A DNA stretch of 49,592 nt from an uncultured Bacteroidales bacterium (GTDB lineage Bacteria > Bacteroidota > Bacteroidia > Bacteroidales > Bacteroidaceae), in contig CALZJF010000015.1 in the NCBI GenBank assembly GCA_945787885.1, positions 1-49,592 on the forward strand. The letters run 5' to 3'. Each line of letters begins with the position of its first letter. The first letter of the stretch is position 1. The position numbers were made by a program, and so were the translations under genes. A model generated the notes under the pieces. The model was not told where the DNA came from, ran no database searches, and worked only from the letters and a program-made list of their open reading frames with translations. Below, piece after piece: positions 1 through 8,753 of the stretch.

Positions 1-3
1 AAA

Positions 4-34
4 AATCGGTGCAACTCAATGAGTTACACCGATT
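4..34 (-). terminator. dnaK terminator
   Basis: An imperfect hairpin (AATCGGTG pairing with CACCGATT, then AACTC with GAGTT, loop AAT) lies about 30 bp past the dnaK stop. Read on the minus strand it is followed by a T-run that reaches the window edge, as expected for an intrinsic terminator. Confidence 0.75.
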
Positions 35-66
35 CGCTTATTATTGTTTATTGCTTTTTATCAGCC

Positions 67-1986
67 TTACTTCACCTCCTCAAAGTCTGCATCCTGAATG
101 TCATCATTCTTTCCGCCATTGCCAGGCTGAGGGCCTTGCTGACCGAAACCGGCTCCACCGAAACCGGCACCGCCGGGCTGTGCGCCGGCCTGACCCTGAG
201 CGCCCTGATACATCTTGCCAACTACGGCATTGAGCTCGCTGATGGCAGCATCAATGGCAGCGAGGTCCTGCGCCTTGTGGGCATCCTTCAGCTTGCCGAG
301 GGCAGCCTCGATTTCGCCCTTCACATCAGCAGGAATCTTATCACCGTTCTCCTGCAGCATGTTCTCGGTCTGGAAAATCATGCTGTCAGCCTGATTGATT
401 TTGGCAATGCGCTCGCCCTCCTTGCGGTCAGCCTCAGCGTTAGCCTCAGCCTCAGCCTTCATGCGGTCAATCTCTTCTTTCGAGAGATTGCTGCTGGCTT
501 CGATGCGGATGCTCTGCTCCTTGCCCGTAGCCTTATCCTTGGCACTGACGTTGAGAATACCGTTGGCATCAATATCGAAGGTCACCTCAATCTGAGGCAC
601 GCCACGGCGAGCGGGAGCAATACCAGCGAGGTTGAAGCGGCCGATGCTCTTGTTCTGAGCCGCCAGGGTGCGCTCGCCCTGAAGCACATGGATGGTCACC
701 TCGGGCTGATTGTCTTCAGCGGTCGAGAACACCTGACTACGCTTGCAGGGAATGGTGGTGTTAGCCTCTACGAGCTTCGTCATCACGCCACCGAGGGTTT
801 CGATACCCATGGAGAGGGGCGTTACGTCGAGGAGCACGATGTCCTGACCCACCTCCTGATTGAGGATGGCACCCTGAATGGCAGCACCTACGGCCACCAC
901 CTCATCGGGGTTCACACCCTTCGAGGGAGCCTTTCCGAAGAAGTCTTCCACGAGCTTCTGCACGGCAGGGATACGGCTTGAACCGCCCACGAGGATTACC
1001 TCGTCGATCTCGCGTGCGCTGCAACCGGCATCGCGGAGGGCATTCTCGCACGGTACGCGGCAAGCCTGAATCAGATGGTGAGCCAGCTGCTCAAACTTAG
1101 CCTTCGTGAGCGTCTTGAGCAAGTGCTTCGGACCGGTAGCCGTGGCAGTGATGTAGGGAAGGTTGATTTCCGTGGAGTTAGAGCTGGAGAGTTCGATTTT
1201 TGCCTTTTCGGCAGCCTCCTTCAGACGCTGCATCGCCATGGGGTCGCCCGTGAGGTCAGCACCCTCTTCAGCCTTGAACTCGCTGACGAGCCAGTCGATG
1301 ATGACCTGGTCGAAGTCGTCGCCGCCGAGGTGGGTATCGCCATTGGTAGAGAGCACCTCGAAGACGCCGCCGCCAAACTCGAGGATGGAGATATCGAACG
1401 TACCGCCGCCGAGGTCGAACACAGCGATTTTCATATCCTTGTGAGCCTTGTCGATACCGTAGGCCAGTGCGGCAGCAGTAGGCTCATTGACGATGCGCTT
1501 CACTTCGAGTCCGGCAATCTGTCCGGCCTCCTTCGTAGCCTGACGCTGCGAGTCTGAGAAGTATGCCGGCACGGTGATGACGGCTTCCGTCACCTCCTGA
1601 CCGAGATAATCTTCAGCCGTCTTCTTCATCTTTTGGAGAATCATGGCCGAGATTTCCTGCGGAGTATAGTTGCGTCCGTCGATAGCCACGCGCGGCATAC
1701 CGCCTTCATTGACGACATCGTAGGGCACACGCTCGATTTCCTTCTGCACCTGTCCCCAGTTTTCTCCCATGAATCGCTTGATGGAGTAAACGGTCTTCTT
1801 GGGGTTCGTGATGGCCTGACGCTTGGCAGGGTCGCCCACCTTGCGCTCGCCATCGCCCGTGAATCCTACTACGGAAGGCGTGGTGCGCTTGCCCTCGCTA
1901 TTGGCGATGACGATGGGCTCGTTGCCCTCGAAAACAGAAACACAAGAGTTGGTAGTTCCTAAGTCGATACCGATAATCTTTCCCAT
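67..1986 (-). CDS. dnaK: Molecular chaperone DnaK (Hsp70)
   Basis: ATP-dependent Hsp70 chaperone, cytosolic, which binds exposed hydrophobic peptides with DnaJ and GrpE. The 639 residues match the usual bacterial length. The N-terminus has the Hsp70 signature [17 protein letters not shown]; an ATPase domain covers roughly residues 1-385, with [16 protein letters not shown] near 200 and [11 protein letters not shown] near 335. The linker region has [17 protein letters not shown], then the substrate-binding domain and a Gly/Gln-rich tail ending in an acidic stretch ([11 protein letters not shown]). The start follows from the conserved [13 protein letters not shown]. It appears monocistronic here: dnaJ and grpE are not adjacent. 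I see no CIRCE operator upstream. Identification is secure. Confidence 0.99.
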   Translation of the reverse strand: MGKIIGIDLGTTNSCVSVFEGNEPIVIANSEGKRTTPSVVGFTGDGERKVGDPAKRQAITNPKKTVYSIKRFMGENWGQVQKEIERVPYDVVNEGGMPRVAIDGRNYTPQEISAMILQKMKKTAEDYLGQEVTEAVITVPAYFSDSQRQATKEAGQIAGLEVKRIVNEPTAAALAYGIDKAHKDMKIAVFDLGGGTFDISILEFGGGVFEVLSTNGDTHLGGDDFDQVIIDWLVSEFKAEEGADLTGDPMAMQRLKEAAEKAKIELSSSNSTEINLPYITATATGPKHLLKTLTKAKFEQLAHHLIQACRVPCENALRDAGCSAREIDEVILVGGSSRIPAVQKLVEDFFGKAPSKGVNPDEVVAVGAAIQGAILNQEVGQDIVLLDVTPLSMGIETLGGVMTKLVEANTTIPCKRSQVFSTAEDNQPEVTIHVLQGERTLAAQNKSIGRFNLAGIAPARRGVPQIEVTFDIDANGILNVSAKDKATGKEQSIRIEASSNLSKEEIDRMKAEAEANAEADRKEGERIAKINQADSMIFQTENMLQENGDKIPADVKGEIEAALGKLKDAHKAQDLAAIDAAISELNAVVGKMYQGAQGQAGAQPGGAGFGGAGFGQQGPQPGNGGKNDDIQDADFEEVK

Positions 1987-2366
1987 AATTGTCTTTTTCT
2001 TTATTGTTTTTTATTATTATTCGTTTTGCTTCGCCCTGCGGTCATGCTCGCCGTCTTCCATATATATATAAATAAGGAGTGGCGCGCCGCAGCGTTGCGT
2101 TTGCCCTACTTAACAGCAACTGATGTGCCAAGGCTTTTTTCCTGCCACTGGCATGACCGAAAAATCTGCCACATTGTCACATTTCATGCTTTTCCCTGCG
2201 TTTTTTCTGCGTTTTTCTGCGTTTTTCTGACTAAAATCATACAAACGTGCGCGAAATGCACGCACTCGCCCCACCCTTCCGAACGAGGCGTGCTGCGGCA
2301 TCAGCTATTTGGTCAGTGAAACTGGCTTCACACGCATTCACCCCCAGCACTCCCCAAGCCCGTTTT

Positions 2367-2590
2367 CCCTCGTTTTGCTATCCGTCGCCCCCGGAAGTCG
2401 CCGTTTCGGACTGCCAGAGAGCCTGCCGCCGAGGCGGAAGCACTGAGCTTCGCGCTCCATCCGCAGTGCTTCTGCCTCGCAAGTGACCATTTCCTACCCT
2501 CAAAGTGACCACATATCCCCCTCAAAGTGACCATTTTCCACCCTCAATGTGACCACTCCTGAGCAAAAACTGCCGTCGGAAAGGGGAAAG
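2367..2590 (+). repeat. Composite phased-palindrome element, copy 1
   Basis: First of five related intergenic elements in the window. In order: a CCCTCGTTTTGCTATC block shared with the copy at 48.8 kb; a small hairpin around CCGTTTCGG (about 2396-2412); a strong 15-bp stem (2431-2445 with 2464-2478, one G-T wobble); four units of about 22 bp starting at 2480, 2501, 2523 and 2545, each beginning CAAgTGACC-like; and the tail CTGCCGTCGGAAAGG. Spacing of 21-22 bp is close to two helical turns. Function unknown; could be a protein-binding array, a structured RNA or a non-autonomous mobile element. Confidence 0.75.
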
Positions 2591-2601
2591 ACACTCCATA
2601 T

Positions 2602-2878
2602 AAGTAGGTAAGTATAGCAGGAATTATCATGGCTTGTATGTTTGAACGCTCTCTTTGACGCAGGCTTTAGCCTTGAAAACAGTCACATAGCCCCCAACAA
2701 TATAAGCTCGCTCCTTTATTTCAAGACAAAAATCTGCGTCACACTTTCCTTTCGCATAGATTTAGCCTTGAAAACAGTCACGGTTCACCTATATTTGGAC
2801 GCCATGCCCCTTTATTTCAAGACTAAGACCTGCATCCAAACAGTGCATTCAAATATAAAAACAATTTTCATTACCCAC
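2602..2878. repeat. MITE-like foldback repeat (GTAGGTAA ends), copy with duplicated core
   Basis: The left end (AAGTAGGTAAGTAT) and right end (TTTTCATTACCCACTT) form short imperfect terminal inverted repeats. Inside, the core TTTAGCCTTGAAAACAGTCAC occurs twice (near 2667 and 2762), each followed by CCTTTATTTCAAGAC. The same core and ends occur at 29.10-29.26 kb. It looks like a small non-autonomous element whose middle has duplicated. No coding capacity seen. Confidence 0.65.
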
Positions 2879-3025
2879 TTTGGGGAAAAATGTCTGAGAT
2901 ATTTTTGCAAAACAGAGAGGAGGCGAGTTGGAAAGCAAGCTGAACGCGCATATTTTGCATGGCAAACATGGCAAACCGCTGAGTTTTTACCCATTTTTTC
3001 AGAGAAAAACCAAAATATATAGTAC

Positions 3026-3061
3026 TTTGCTTTACACAGTACCTAACATTGCCTAATTTTG
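3026..3061 (+). promoter_or_regulatory. Possible promoter for the PadR-PspC operon
   Basis: TAATTTTG at 3054-3061 fits the Bacteroidetes -7 consensus TAnnTTTG. A TTTG at 3026-3029 is a little too far upstream (24 bp) and TTTA at 3031-3034 fits spacing better, so the -33 element is uncertain. Confidence 0.35.
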
Positions 3062-3164
3062 CAGCACACAACAAGCGTGAAACCGCAGAACTGTCATCGT
3101 CTGCACCGCGAACAGCAGACGACAGCATAGCATCCTCCCATCAAGAACCACAAACACAACGCCT

Positions 3165-3560
3165 ATGGCCAACATCGAAAACACGCGCTCACAGATGCGC
3201 AAGGGCATGCTGGAATATTGCATCCTGCTCCTGCTGCGCCACCGCCCGCTGTATGCCAATGACATCATCGCGCGCCTGAAAGAGGCAGAGATGATAGTGG
3301 TAGAAGGCACGCTCTACCCCTTGCTCAATCGTCTGAAAAAAGACGGATGGCTGAAATACGAATGGCAAGAAAGCACGCAGGGACCTCCCCGGAAATACTA
3401 TTCGCTCACTGCCGATGGCGAAGAAGCCCTCCGTCAGCTCGACGGCAGCTGGAACGAGCTTGCCACCACCGTGAGCATCCTGCAGCAAAACTATCCTGCC
3501 CTGCCCTACCAACCCTCAGACCTCACCCCCGAATCCAATCCCGAACCCTCTACCTTTTAA
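3165..3560 (+). CDS. PadR family transcriptional regulator
   Basis: A 131-residue winged-helix repressor-type protein. Residues about 8-95 carry the PadR pattern: RKGMLEYCILLLLRHRPLYA, then NDIIARLKEAEMIVVEGTLY, PLLNRLKKDGWLKYEW, GPPRKYYSLTADGEEAL. The C-terminus is a proline-rich tail rather than a long dimerisation domain, so this is the short PadR type. It ends 4 bp before the PspC-domain gene, so the two are co-transcribed; PadR plus PspC pairs are common in Bacteroidetes and suggest control of a cell-envelope response. The ligand is unknown. Start chosen at MANIENTRSQMRKGML, which gives the normal family N-terminus. Confidence 0.93.
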   Translation: MANIENTRSQMRKGMLEYCILLLLRHRPLYANDIIARLKEAEMIVVEGTLYPLLNRLKKDGWLKYEWQESTQGPPRKYYSLTADGEEALRQLDGSWNELATTVSILQQNYPALPYQPSDLTPESNPEPSTF

Positions 3561-3564
3561 GTCC

Positions 3565-5286
3565 ATGAAAAAGAACATTTCCATCAACATCTGCGGCACC
3601 GTCTATCACATAGACGAAGATGCCAGCCTGCTGCTCGAAAACTATCTGCAAAGCATGAAGAGCTATTTCGAGCGCGAGGAAGGCGACAACGAAATTTTTG
3701 ACGACATCGAACACCGTGTGGCAGAACTGCTGTGGGACTACAAGCAGCAGGGCATGGAGGCGGTGGATATAGATATGGTGAAGACCGTCATTGAGAAGAT
3801 AGGCAACCCGGCCGAAATAGCCAACGACGATGCTCCCCACGCTAATGCCGACGATGCTGCCTCTGCAGAAATGCCTGCTGACGATGCCTCTGGCCAACCC
3901 GGCGAAGAATCAGAAGAGCCGAGAGCACACTTCAAAAACCGCCGCATCTACCGTAATGTGCAAGACAAGATGCTGGGCGGCGTCTGCTCCGGACTGACCG
4001 AATATTTTGGATTGAGAGATACCTCGTTCCTGCGTTTGGCCATGCTGATTCTGACTCTCTTCCTGTTCTTCTGGTGGAACGGCTACCTTGTGGGGTGGGC
4101 CATACCTCTGCTTTATATGGCCATGTGGATCATCGTCCCTCCTGCCAGCACTCCTGAAGACAGGCTGCGCATGAAGGGCCGCAAAGTGAATCCGAACAGC
4201 CTGAAGGAGCAGATAGTAAGCGAATCGGAAGAGCAGGCACAGCAAAAGCTGCAAGCGCAACAAGCCTCGCAAGCGCAGCGACGCACGCAGTCGGGATGCC
4301 TCAAGCTCATCCTGACATTCCTGCTACTGATGCTCCTGCTATTTCTGCTATGCCTTTTATTGCCACTTTTCTTCCTGCTCTTCGCCTTTGCATTCGGGAT
4401 TTCTGTCATTACCAGCTTCATGGGCATCGAGATGCAGCAATATCTCTGCCACATCGATACCTCTATCCTCTTGACGGGTGCGGTGGCAGGCATCATCGTC
4501 GTCTTCATTCCCATCTGGTTTATCATCTCCTTCCTGCGCCACACCCGCAAGCCAACCTCGACGCTGAGCATCGTGAGTCTCATCGTGACATGGATCATAG
4601 CCCTTACCGTCTGCATCACCTCGACTGTGATGACCGGGCTGCAGGTGAGCAAAAACAGCCAGAAAATCCACGATGCCGAGTGTACGCGCAACGGCGTCAG
4701 GCTGGCGGCGTCCGGCGATTGGCGCGCACTCGATGAAATGGGGTGGACGCTGCATCGCCTGGAGAACGTGGAGCCTTACATCGTTGGTTATCCGCAATCG
4801 TACGCAGGCCTTTCACCCTACACGCTGAAAATTCTGCGCGACACTTCATCGCTCCCTATGACGTTCAGCCTCAGCCGTTCGGAATACTACGACGAGGGCT
4901 ACTACGTGCTGGAGGGCATCTGCCGCACGCAGGGCAAAGGCATCAAGGTGGAGGCATGCGCCGAAGCCAACCCGAACCGCAGGCTTGCCGCCATCGACCC
5001 CTCTGCGCAGGGCAAGGACCTGATGCAGCTGAGCTTGGAGGAGGCCGCAGCATTACCCATCCTGAATCATCCTGACAGCACGCAGTGGGCTGACTTCACG
5101 GACGACCAAACGCAGTGGGGATATTACGCCAGCGAGCCGTTCCACCACGATGGCGGCATGATTACCACCCGCATCAGCGCCGAGAAGGCATTTGCCAACG
5201 CCTTCTATCTCCGCCATTTGCAGTTGCGCCCGGTGGAAGCCAAGACGCTGAAACACTCGCCTGCTGCAAAAGGCAAGAAACTATAG
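3565..5286 (+). CDS. PspC domain-containing membrane protein
   Basis: 573 residues. The N-terminal part (1-85, MKKNISINICGTVYHIDEDA) is the extension typical of Bacteroidetes PspC proteins, followed by an acidic Ala/Asp-rich linker. The PspC domain spans about 126-193 (RRIYRNVQDKMLGGVCSGLT, then hydrophobic helices ending WIIVPP). More membrane helices lie near 245-285, 303-325 and 333-352, and a C-terminal soluble region of about 210 residues follows. PspC proteins are linked to envelope stress in proteobacteria; the role here is inferred. It is translated just downstream of padR (4-bp gap) and is presumably repressed by it. The Gln-rich segment at about 220-240 may be a flexible linker. Confidence 0.9.
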   Translation: MKKNISINICGTVYHIDEDASLLLENYLQSMKSYFEREEGDNEIFDDIEHRVAELLWDYKQQGMEAVDIDMVKTVIEKIGNPAEIANDDAPHANADDAASAEMPADDASGQPGEESEEPRAHFKNRRIYRNVQDKMLGGVCSGLTEYFGLRDTSFLRLAMLILTLFLFFWWNGYLVGWAIPLLYMAMWIIVPPASTPEDRLRMKGRKVNPNSLKEQIVSESEEQAQQKLQAQQASQAQRRTQSGCLKLILTFLLLMLLLFLLCLLLPLFFLLFAFAFGISVITSFMGIEMQQYLCHIDTSILLTGAVAGIIVVFIPIWFIISFLRHTRKPTSTLSIVSLIVTWIIALTVCITSTVMTGLQVSKNSQKIHDAECTRNGVRLAASGDWRALDEMGWTLHRLENVEPYIVGYPQSYAGLSPYTLKILRDTSSLPMTFSLSRSEYYDEGYYVLEGICRTQGKGIKVEACAEANPNRRLAAIDPSAQGKDLMQLSLEEAAALPILNHPDSTQWADFTDDQTQWGYYASEPFHHDGGMITTRISAEKAFANAFYLRHLQLRPVEAKTLKHSPAAKGKKL

Positions 5287-5359
5287 GCATAAGAAGATAA
5301 GCAGGGAAGGAAAATCAGGCTCTCACGCATTACCGAATTTCCATTCCCTGCATATTTAT

Positions 5360-5548
5360 GGTAGGTTCTATAAATTAGTTTTCTATGGAAGGCAGTGTTC
5401 ATGTTTTACTTGGATGCCTTCACGCCTCTCGCACCATATCTTTTTGTCTTTCATTCAGTCACGTAGCCCGCTACGCTCCCTCATGAAAACCAAAAACCTA
5501 CGGCACGATAGCCGCGAACACATCACAAGCTAATTTATAGAACCTACC
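5360..5548. repeat. MITE-like foldback element with perfect 19-bp terminal inverted repeats
   Basis: GGTAGGTTCTATAAATTAG at 5360-5378 is repeated exactly, inverted, at 5530-5548. The interior is itself an imperfect foldback centred on CACGTAGCCCGCTACG (about 5461), with arms of the TTTTTGTCTTTCAT type facing ATGAAAACCAAAAA. It has no room for a gene. A degenerate relative lies at 46.39-46.55 kb. It fills the gap between the PspC gene and the outer-membrane protein gene and may end transcription of the former. Confidence 0.8.
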
Positions 5549-5587
5549 TTATCTCTCCTCTCACCACTACTCAACCTTACATCCGCC

Positions 5588-8581
5588 ATGAAAAACCTCG
5601 TTGCCCGCTGCGGCAAACTGCTGCTTCGGCTCCTGCACGCCCCGAAGGCAAGAGTCGCGGCTCTCGGTTTCAGCTTCCTCTGCCTGACAATGTATGTCCA
5701 TGCTCAGGAAAAGCCCCTGATTACGACCGACGACCTCATGAAGAATGAATACCACATATTGTATGGCCAAGTGCTGGACAATGTGACGCGCCTGCCACTG
5801 GTGGACGTGAAGACGCAACTGCTGACAACTGACAGCACGCTGGTGTTCGAATGGACCATCAACAAAAACATGGGAGTGAGCTCTCTGCGCCCCGTTTATT
5901 TTGTGGCGCTGCCGAAAGCGGGCGAATATATCCTGCGCATGAGCAAGGACGGTTACGAAACCCTCACGCTGCCCTACAAAATCGACCGGCTGCGAAAGAG
6001 CGAGAAGGCCATCCTGCACGCTCCCGTCGTCATGAAGCATGCACCGCGCGAGGTGAAGCTGGGAGATGCTGTCGTGAAGGCCACGAAAGTGAAATTCTAT
6101 GTACGCGGAGACACCGTGGTCTATAACGCCGATGCCTTCCAACTGGAGGAAGGCTCGATGCTCGATGCGCTCATCAGCCAGTTGCCGGGCGCAGAGCTGA
6201 AGGACGACGGGCGCATATTCGTCAACGGCAGGCAAGTGGAGAGCCTGCTGCTGAACGGTGAGGATTTCTTCAGGAAAGACCGCTCCGTCATGCTTGAAAA
6301 CCTGCCCACCTACATGGTCAAGGACATTCGAGTCTATGACAAGATGAGCCGCCTCGGCGAGCTGATGGGCAAAAACGTTGGCGACGAGATGCTCGTCATG
6401 GACGTAAAGCTGAAGAAGGACTACCAAACGGGCTGGATGGCCAACATGGAAGGCGGAGGCGGCACGGACGAACGCTATCTCGCCCGACTCTTCGCACTCA
6501 GATATACCACGCACTCACGCCTTTCGGCATTTGCCAACATCAACAATCTCAACGACAGGCAGCGCCCCGGACAGGGCAGCGAATGGATGCCTGCCATCGA
6601 AGACGGGATAAGAACCATGCAGAACGGCGGAATGGACTATCTGGTAAACGACCGCATGCAGAGGTTCAAGCTGGAAGGAGAGGCCGTCGTGAACCACACA
6701 GATACGCGGACCCAGGAGCTGACTGCCAGGCAAAGCTTCCTGCAAAGCGGCGACGCCTACGGACGAATGCGCCATGCCGACCGTGCTCACGACCTTTACT
6801 TCAGCACCAACCACGACTGGACCTTCAACAGCAGGCGGGCAAACATCGCGCTGAGTCCGAACCTTCACTTTTCTTCCAACAGCAACAGCAGTCTCAGCCT
6901 CTCCGTGCAGTCCGTCAGCGACAACCTGACGGACGCATGCCTCGACACGCTGTTTTCACCTGACGTGTCGCCTGCCCGCCTTGCCGGCATCATCAACCGC
7001 GTATCTGCCAAATCCAAACGCGACGGCTACTATCTGTCGGCTGGCATGACGGCGAAAGCCTCCATAAAGGTGCCGCACACGAACGACAACCTACTGCTGG
7101 AGGCGCGCGCCAACTACATCGACACGCAGCACGACAACTTTGCCCACAAACTCTATGACTATCCACAGGATGGCACACTGGCTGACCGGAGAAATGAATA
7201 CGGAAAGGAGGAATATCGCAGCTATTCGGCTACCGCCAAGGCTTCCTATTACTATTGGGGCATTGGGCGCAACTGGCTCATCAGCCCTTCCTACGAATAC
7301 ACGACGGACTGTTCGCGCCAAAAAGATGGCCTGCACCGGCTGGACTACCTGACGAACGATGCCAACGACTGGCCGGAACTGGGCGTGCTGCCATCAGTGA
7401 CTGACTGGCTGAGCCTGACTTTCGACCCTGAGCACAGCAAATATGCCACGCAGGAGAACGACTACCACGTGGTAGCACTGAACATTTACAAGAATGAATA
7501 TAAAAGCAACACATGGTCATTCAATCTCCACCTTCCCCTCAGCATAGACCGCAACCGCCTGGACTATGAGCGCCCGGCACTGACCGACACGACGATTACG
7601 AAACGCTATGTGCTTTTCCGCCCTACGCTGTGGGTCAGCAAGAAGTGGCGGAACAGGGATGAGGATGGCAGACTGCTGTCTTACCACGAACTAAAGGCAA
7701 GCTACCGCGTGGCCATGACACCGCCATCCACGGACTATTTTGTGGATGTGCGTACGAACGACAATCCGCTGGAGGTGTACACGGGCAACAACGCCTTGCA
7801 CACGACGCACAGCCACCATTGGGAGTTGAACTACGCATGGAACAGCCCGGAAAAGCAGCGCATGGTATCATCGAACGTTTCCTATCTGCTTTCGCGCAAC
7901 GACGTAACCATGGGATATACCTACGACAGGCATACGGGCATCTACACCTATCGCCCGGAAAACGTGGACGGCAACAATGTCCTCTCGGGCAAAGTCATCT
8001 GTTCCACACCGTTGGACAAGCGCAAACGGCTGAAACTGGAGCTGAACACCGATGCAACGTATCGGCACAGCGTTGACCTCAGTAGCAATACGCCGGAGCA
8101 AGCCCCACAAAGGAGCACCGTCAACACCACCTACCTGACACAAGGCCTGCGCATCCACTATGCCATCAGCAGCGTACGGCTGGGCGGAAAGGCTTCATTG
8201 ACTTACACTCACCAGACTTCGCCCAGAGCCTGCTTTGTCTCCACGGACGCTGCATCCTATCAATACGGCATCAACTGCACGGCAGACATGCCCGCGGGCT
8301 GGCAGATTTCTACGGATGCCACCATGTACAGCCGCAGAGGATATGCCAACGAGTCGATGAACACGGACAACTTCGTGTGGAACATACGTGTGGGAAAGAA
8401 ATTCCTGAAGGGCAGGCTGAGCGTCATGCTGGATGGCTTCGACATCCTGAACAATATTTCCAACGTACGCCAGACCTTGAACGCACAAGGCCGTACGGAA
8501 ACGTGGTATATGTCTGTGCCGCGCTATGCCCTGCTGCATATCGCCTATAAATTCAGCAAGGCTCCGAAGAAGAAGCTATGA
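5588..8581 (+). CDS. Outer-membrane beta-barrel protein, TonB-receptor-like
   Basis: 997 residues. A long N-terminal signal region ends near MYVHAQE (about residue 40). Next is a carboxypeptidase-regulatory-like fold (YGQVLDNVTRLPLVDVKTQL), then a plug-like segment at about 160-260 (VYNADAFQLEEGSMLDALIS, QLPGAELKDDGRIFVNGRQV, LLNGEDFFRKDRSVMLENLP). The remainder is rich in alternating aromatic beta strands and ends in a barrel-type C-terminus (YALLHIAYKF). This matches the large Bacteroidetes outer membrane beta-barrel family related to TonB-dependent receptors. The substrate cannot be told: no SusD partner is adjacent. The gene appears to stand alone, bounded by a foldback repeat and a long hairpin. 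Confidence 0.88.
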   Translation: MKNLVARCGKLLLRLLHAPKARVAALGFSFLCLTMYVHAQEKPLITTDDLMKNEYHILYGQVLDNVTRLPLVDVKTQLLTTDSTLVFEWTINKNMGVSSLRPVYFVALPKAGEYILRMSKDGYETLTLPYKIDRLRKSEKAILHAPVVMKHAPREVKLGDAVVKATKVKFYVRGDTVVYNADAFQLEEGSMLDALISQLPGAELKDDGRIFVNGRQVESLLLNGEDFFRKDRSVMLENLPTYMVKDIRVYDKMSRLGELMGKNVGDEMLVMDVKLKKDYQTGWMANMEGGGGTDERYLARLFALRYTTHSRLSAFANINNLNDRQRPGQGSEWMPAIEDGIRTMQNGGMDYLVNDRMQRFKLEGEAVVNHTDTRTQELTARQSFLQSGDAYGRMRHADRAHDLYFSTNHDWTFNSRRANIALSPNLHFSSNSNSSLSLSVQSVSDNLTDACLDTLFSPDVSPARLAGIINRVSAKSKRDGYYLSAGMTAKASIKVPHTNDNLLLEARANYIDTQHDNFAHKLYDYPQDGTLADRRNEYGKEEYRSYSATAKASYYYWGIGRNWLISPSYEYTTDCSRQKDGLHRLDYLTNDANDWPELGVLPSVTDWLSLTFDPEHSKYATQENDYHVVALNIYKNEYKSNTWSFNLHLPLSIDRNRLDYERPALTDTTITKRYVLFRPTLWVSKKWRNRDEDGRLLSYHELKASYRVAMTPPSTDYFVDVRTNDNPLEVYTGNNALHTTHSHHWELNYAWNSPEKQRMVSSNVSYLLSRNDVTMGYTYDRHTGIYTYRPENVDGNNVLSGKVICSTPLDKRKRLKLELNTDATYRHSVDLSSNTPEQAPQRSTVNTTYLTQGLRIHYAISSVRLGGKASLTYTHQTSPRACFVSTDAASYQYGINCTADMPAGWQISTDATMYSRRGYANESMNTDNFVWNIRVGKKFLKGRLSVMLDGFDILNNISNVRQTLNAQGRTETWYMSVPRYALLHIAYKFSKAPKKKL

Positions 8582-8591
8582 GGTGGGGGGT

Positions 8592-8630
8592 GCAATCCGG
8601 TCAGACGGATTGCCATCCCGCTGGGGATGT
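8592..8630. terminator. Two short hairpins after the outer-membrane protein gene
   Basis: CAATCCG/CGGATTG with a 6-nt loop and CATCCC/GGGATG with a 3-4 nt loop follow each other within about 40 bp of the stop codon. No T-tract follows, so a role in termination or RNA stability is only possible. Confidence 0.35.
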
Positions 8631-8658
8631 GGGATTTCAGTCCATGCGGACACAGAAG

Positions 8659-8736
8659 AACGCCCCGAACGGGAGGGATTATAAACTACGCAGTCGGCTC
8701 ACTGCATAGTTCATAATCCCTCCCGTTCAGGGCGTT
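8659..8736. terminator. 36-bp near-perfect stem between convergent genes
   Basis: The arms 8659-8694 and 8701-8736 are inverted copies with 33 of 36 positions complementary and a 6-nt loop (CGGCTC). It lies between the convergent outer-membrane protein and hydrolase genes. There is no long T-run, so it may stop transcription in both directions or protect 3' ends. Confidence 0.6.
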
Positions 8737-8753
8737 GCCTCTTATTTCACAGC

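Larger units (their letters stand above)
1987..3164. other. 1.2-kb intergenic region without genes
   Basis: This stretch separates divergent dnaK and the PadR gene. I find no convincing coding sequence; ORFs here are short and lack recognisable products. It holds a short TA-rich run (about 2058-2070), one copy of the composite phased-palindrome element (2367-2590), a foldback repeat (2602-2878) and a possible promoter for the PadR operon near 3054. Confidence 0.8.

Noticed and set aside
1987-2200. CIRCE operator upstream of dnaK
   Set aside because: No TTAGCACTC-type inverted repeat found.
2642-3022. 126-residue ORF in the dnaK-padR spacer
   Set aside because: Covers the foldback repeat, has no recognisable protein and no conserved start.
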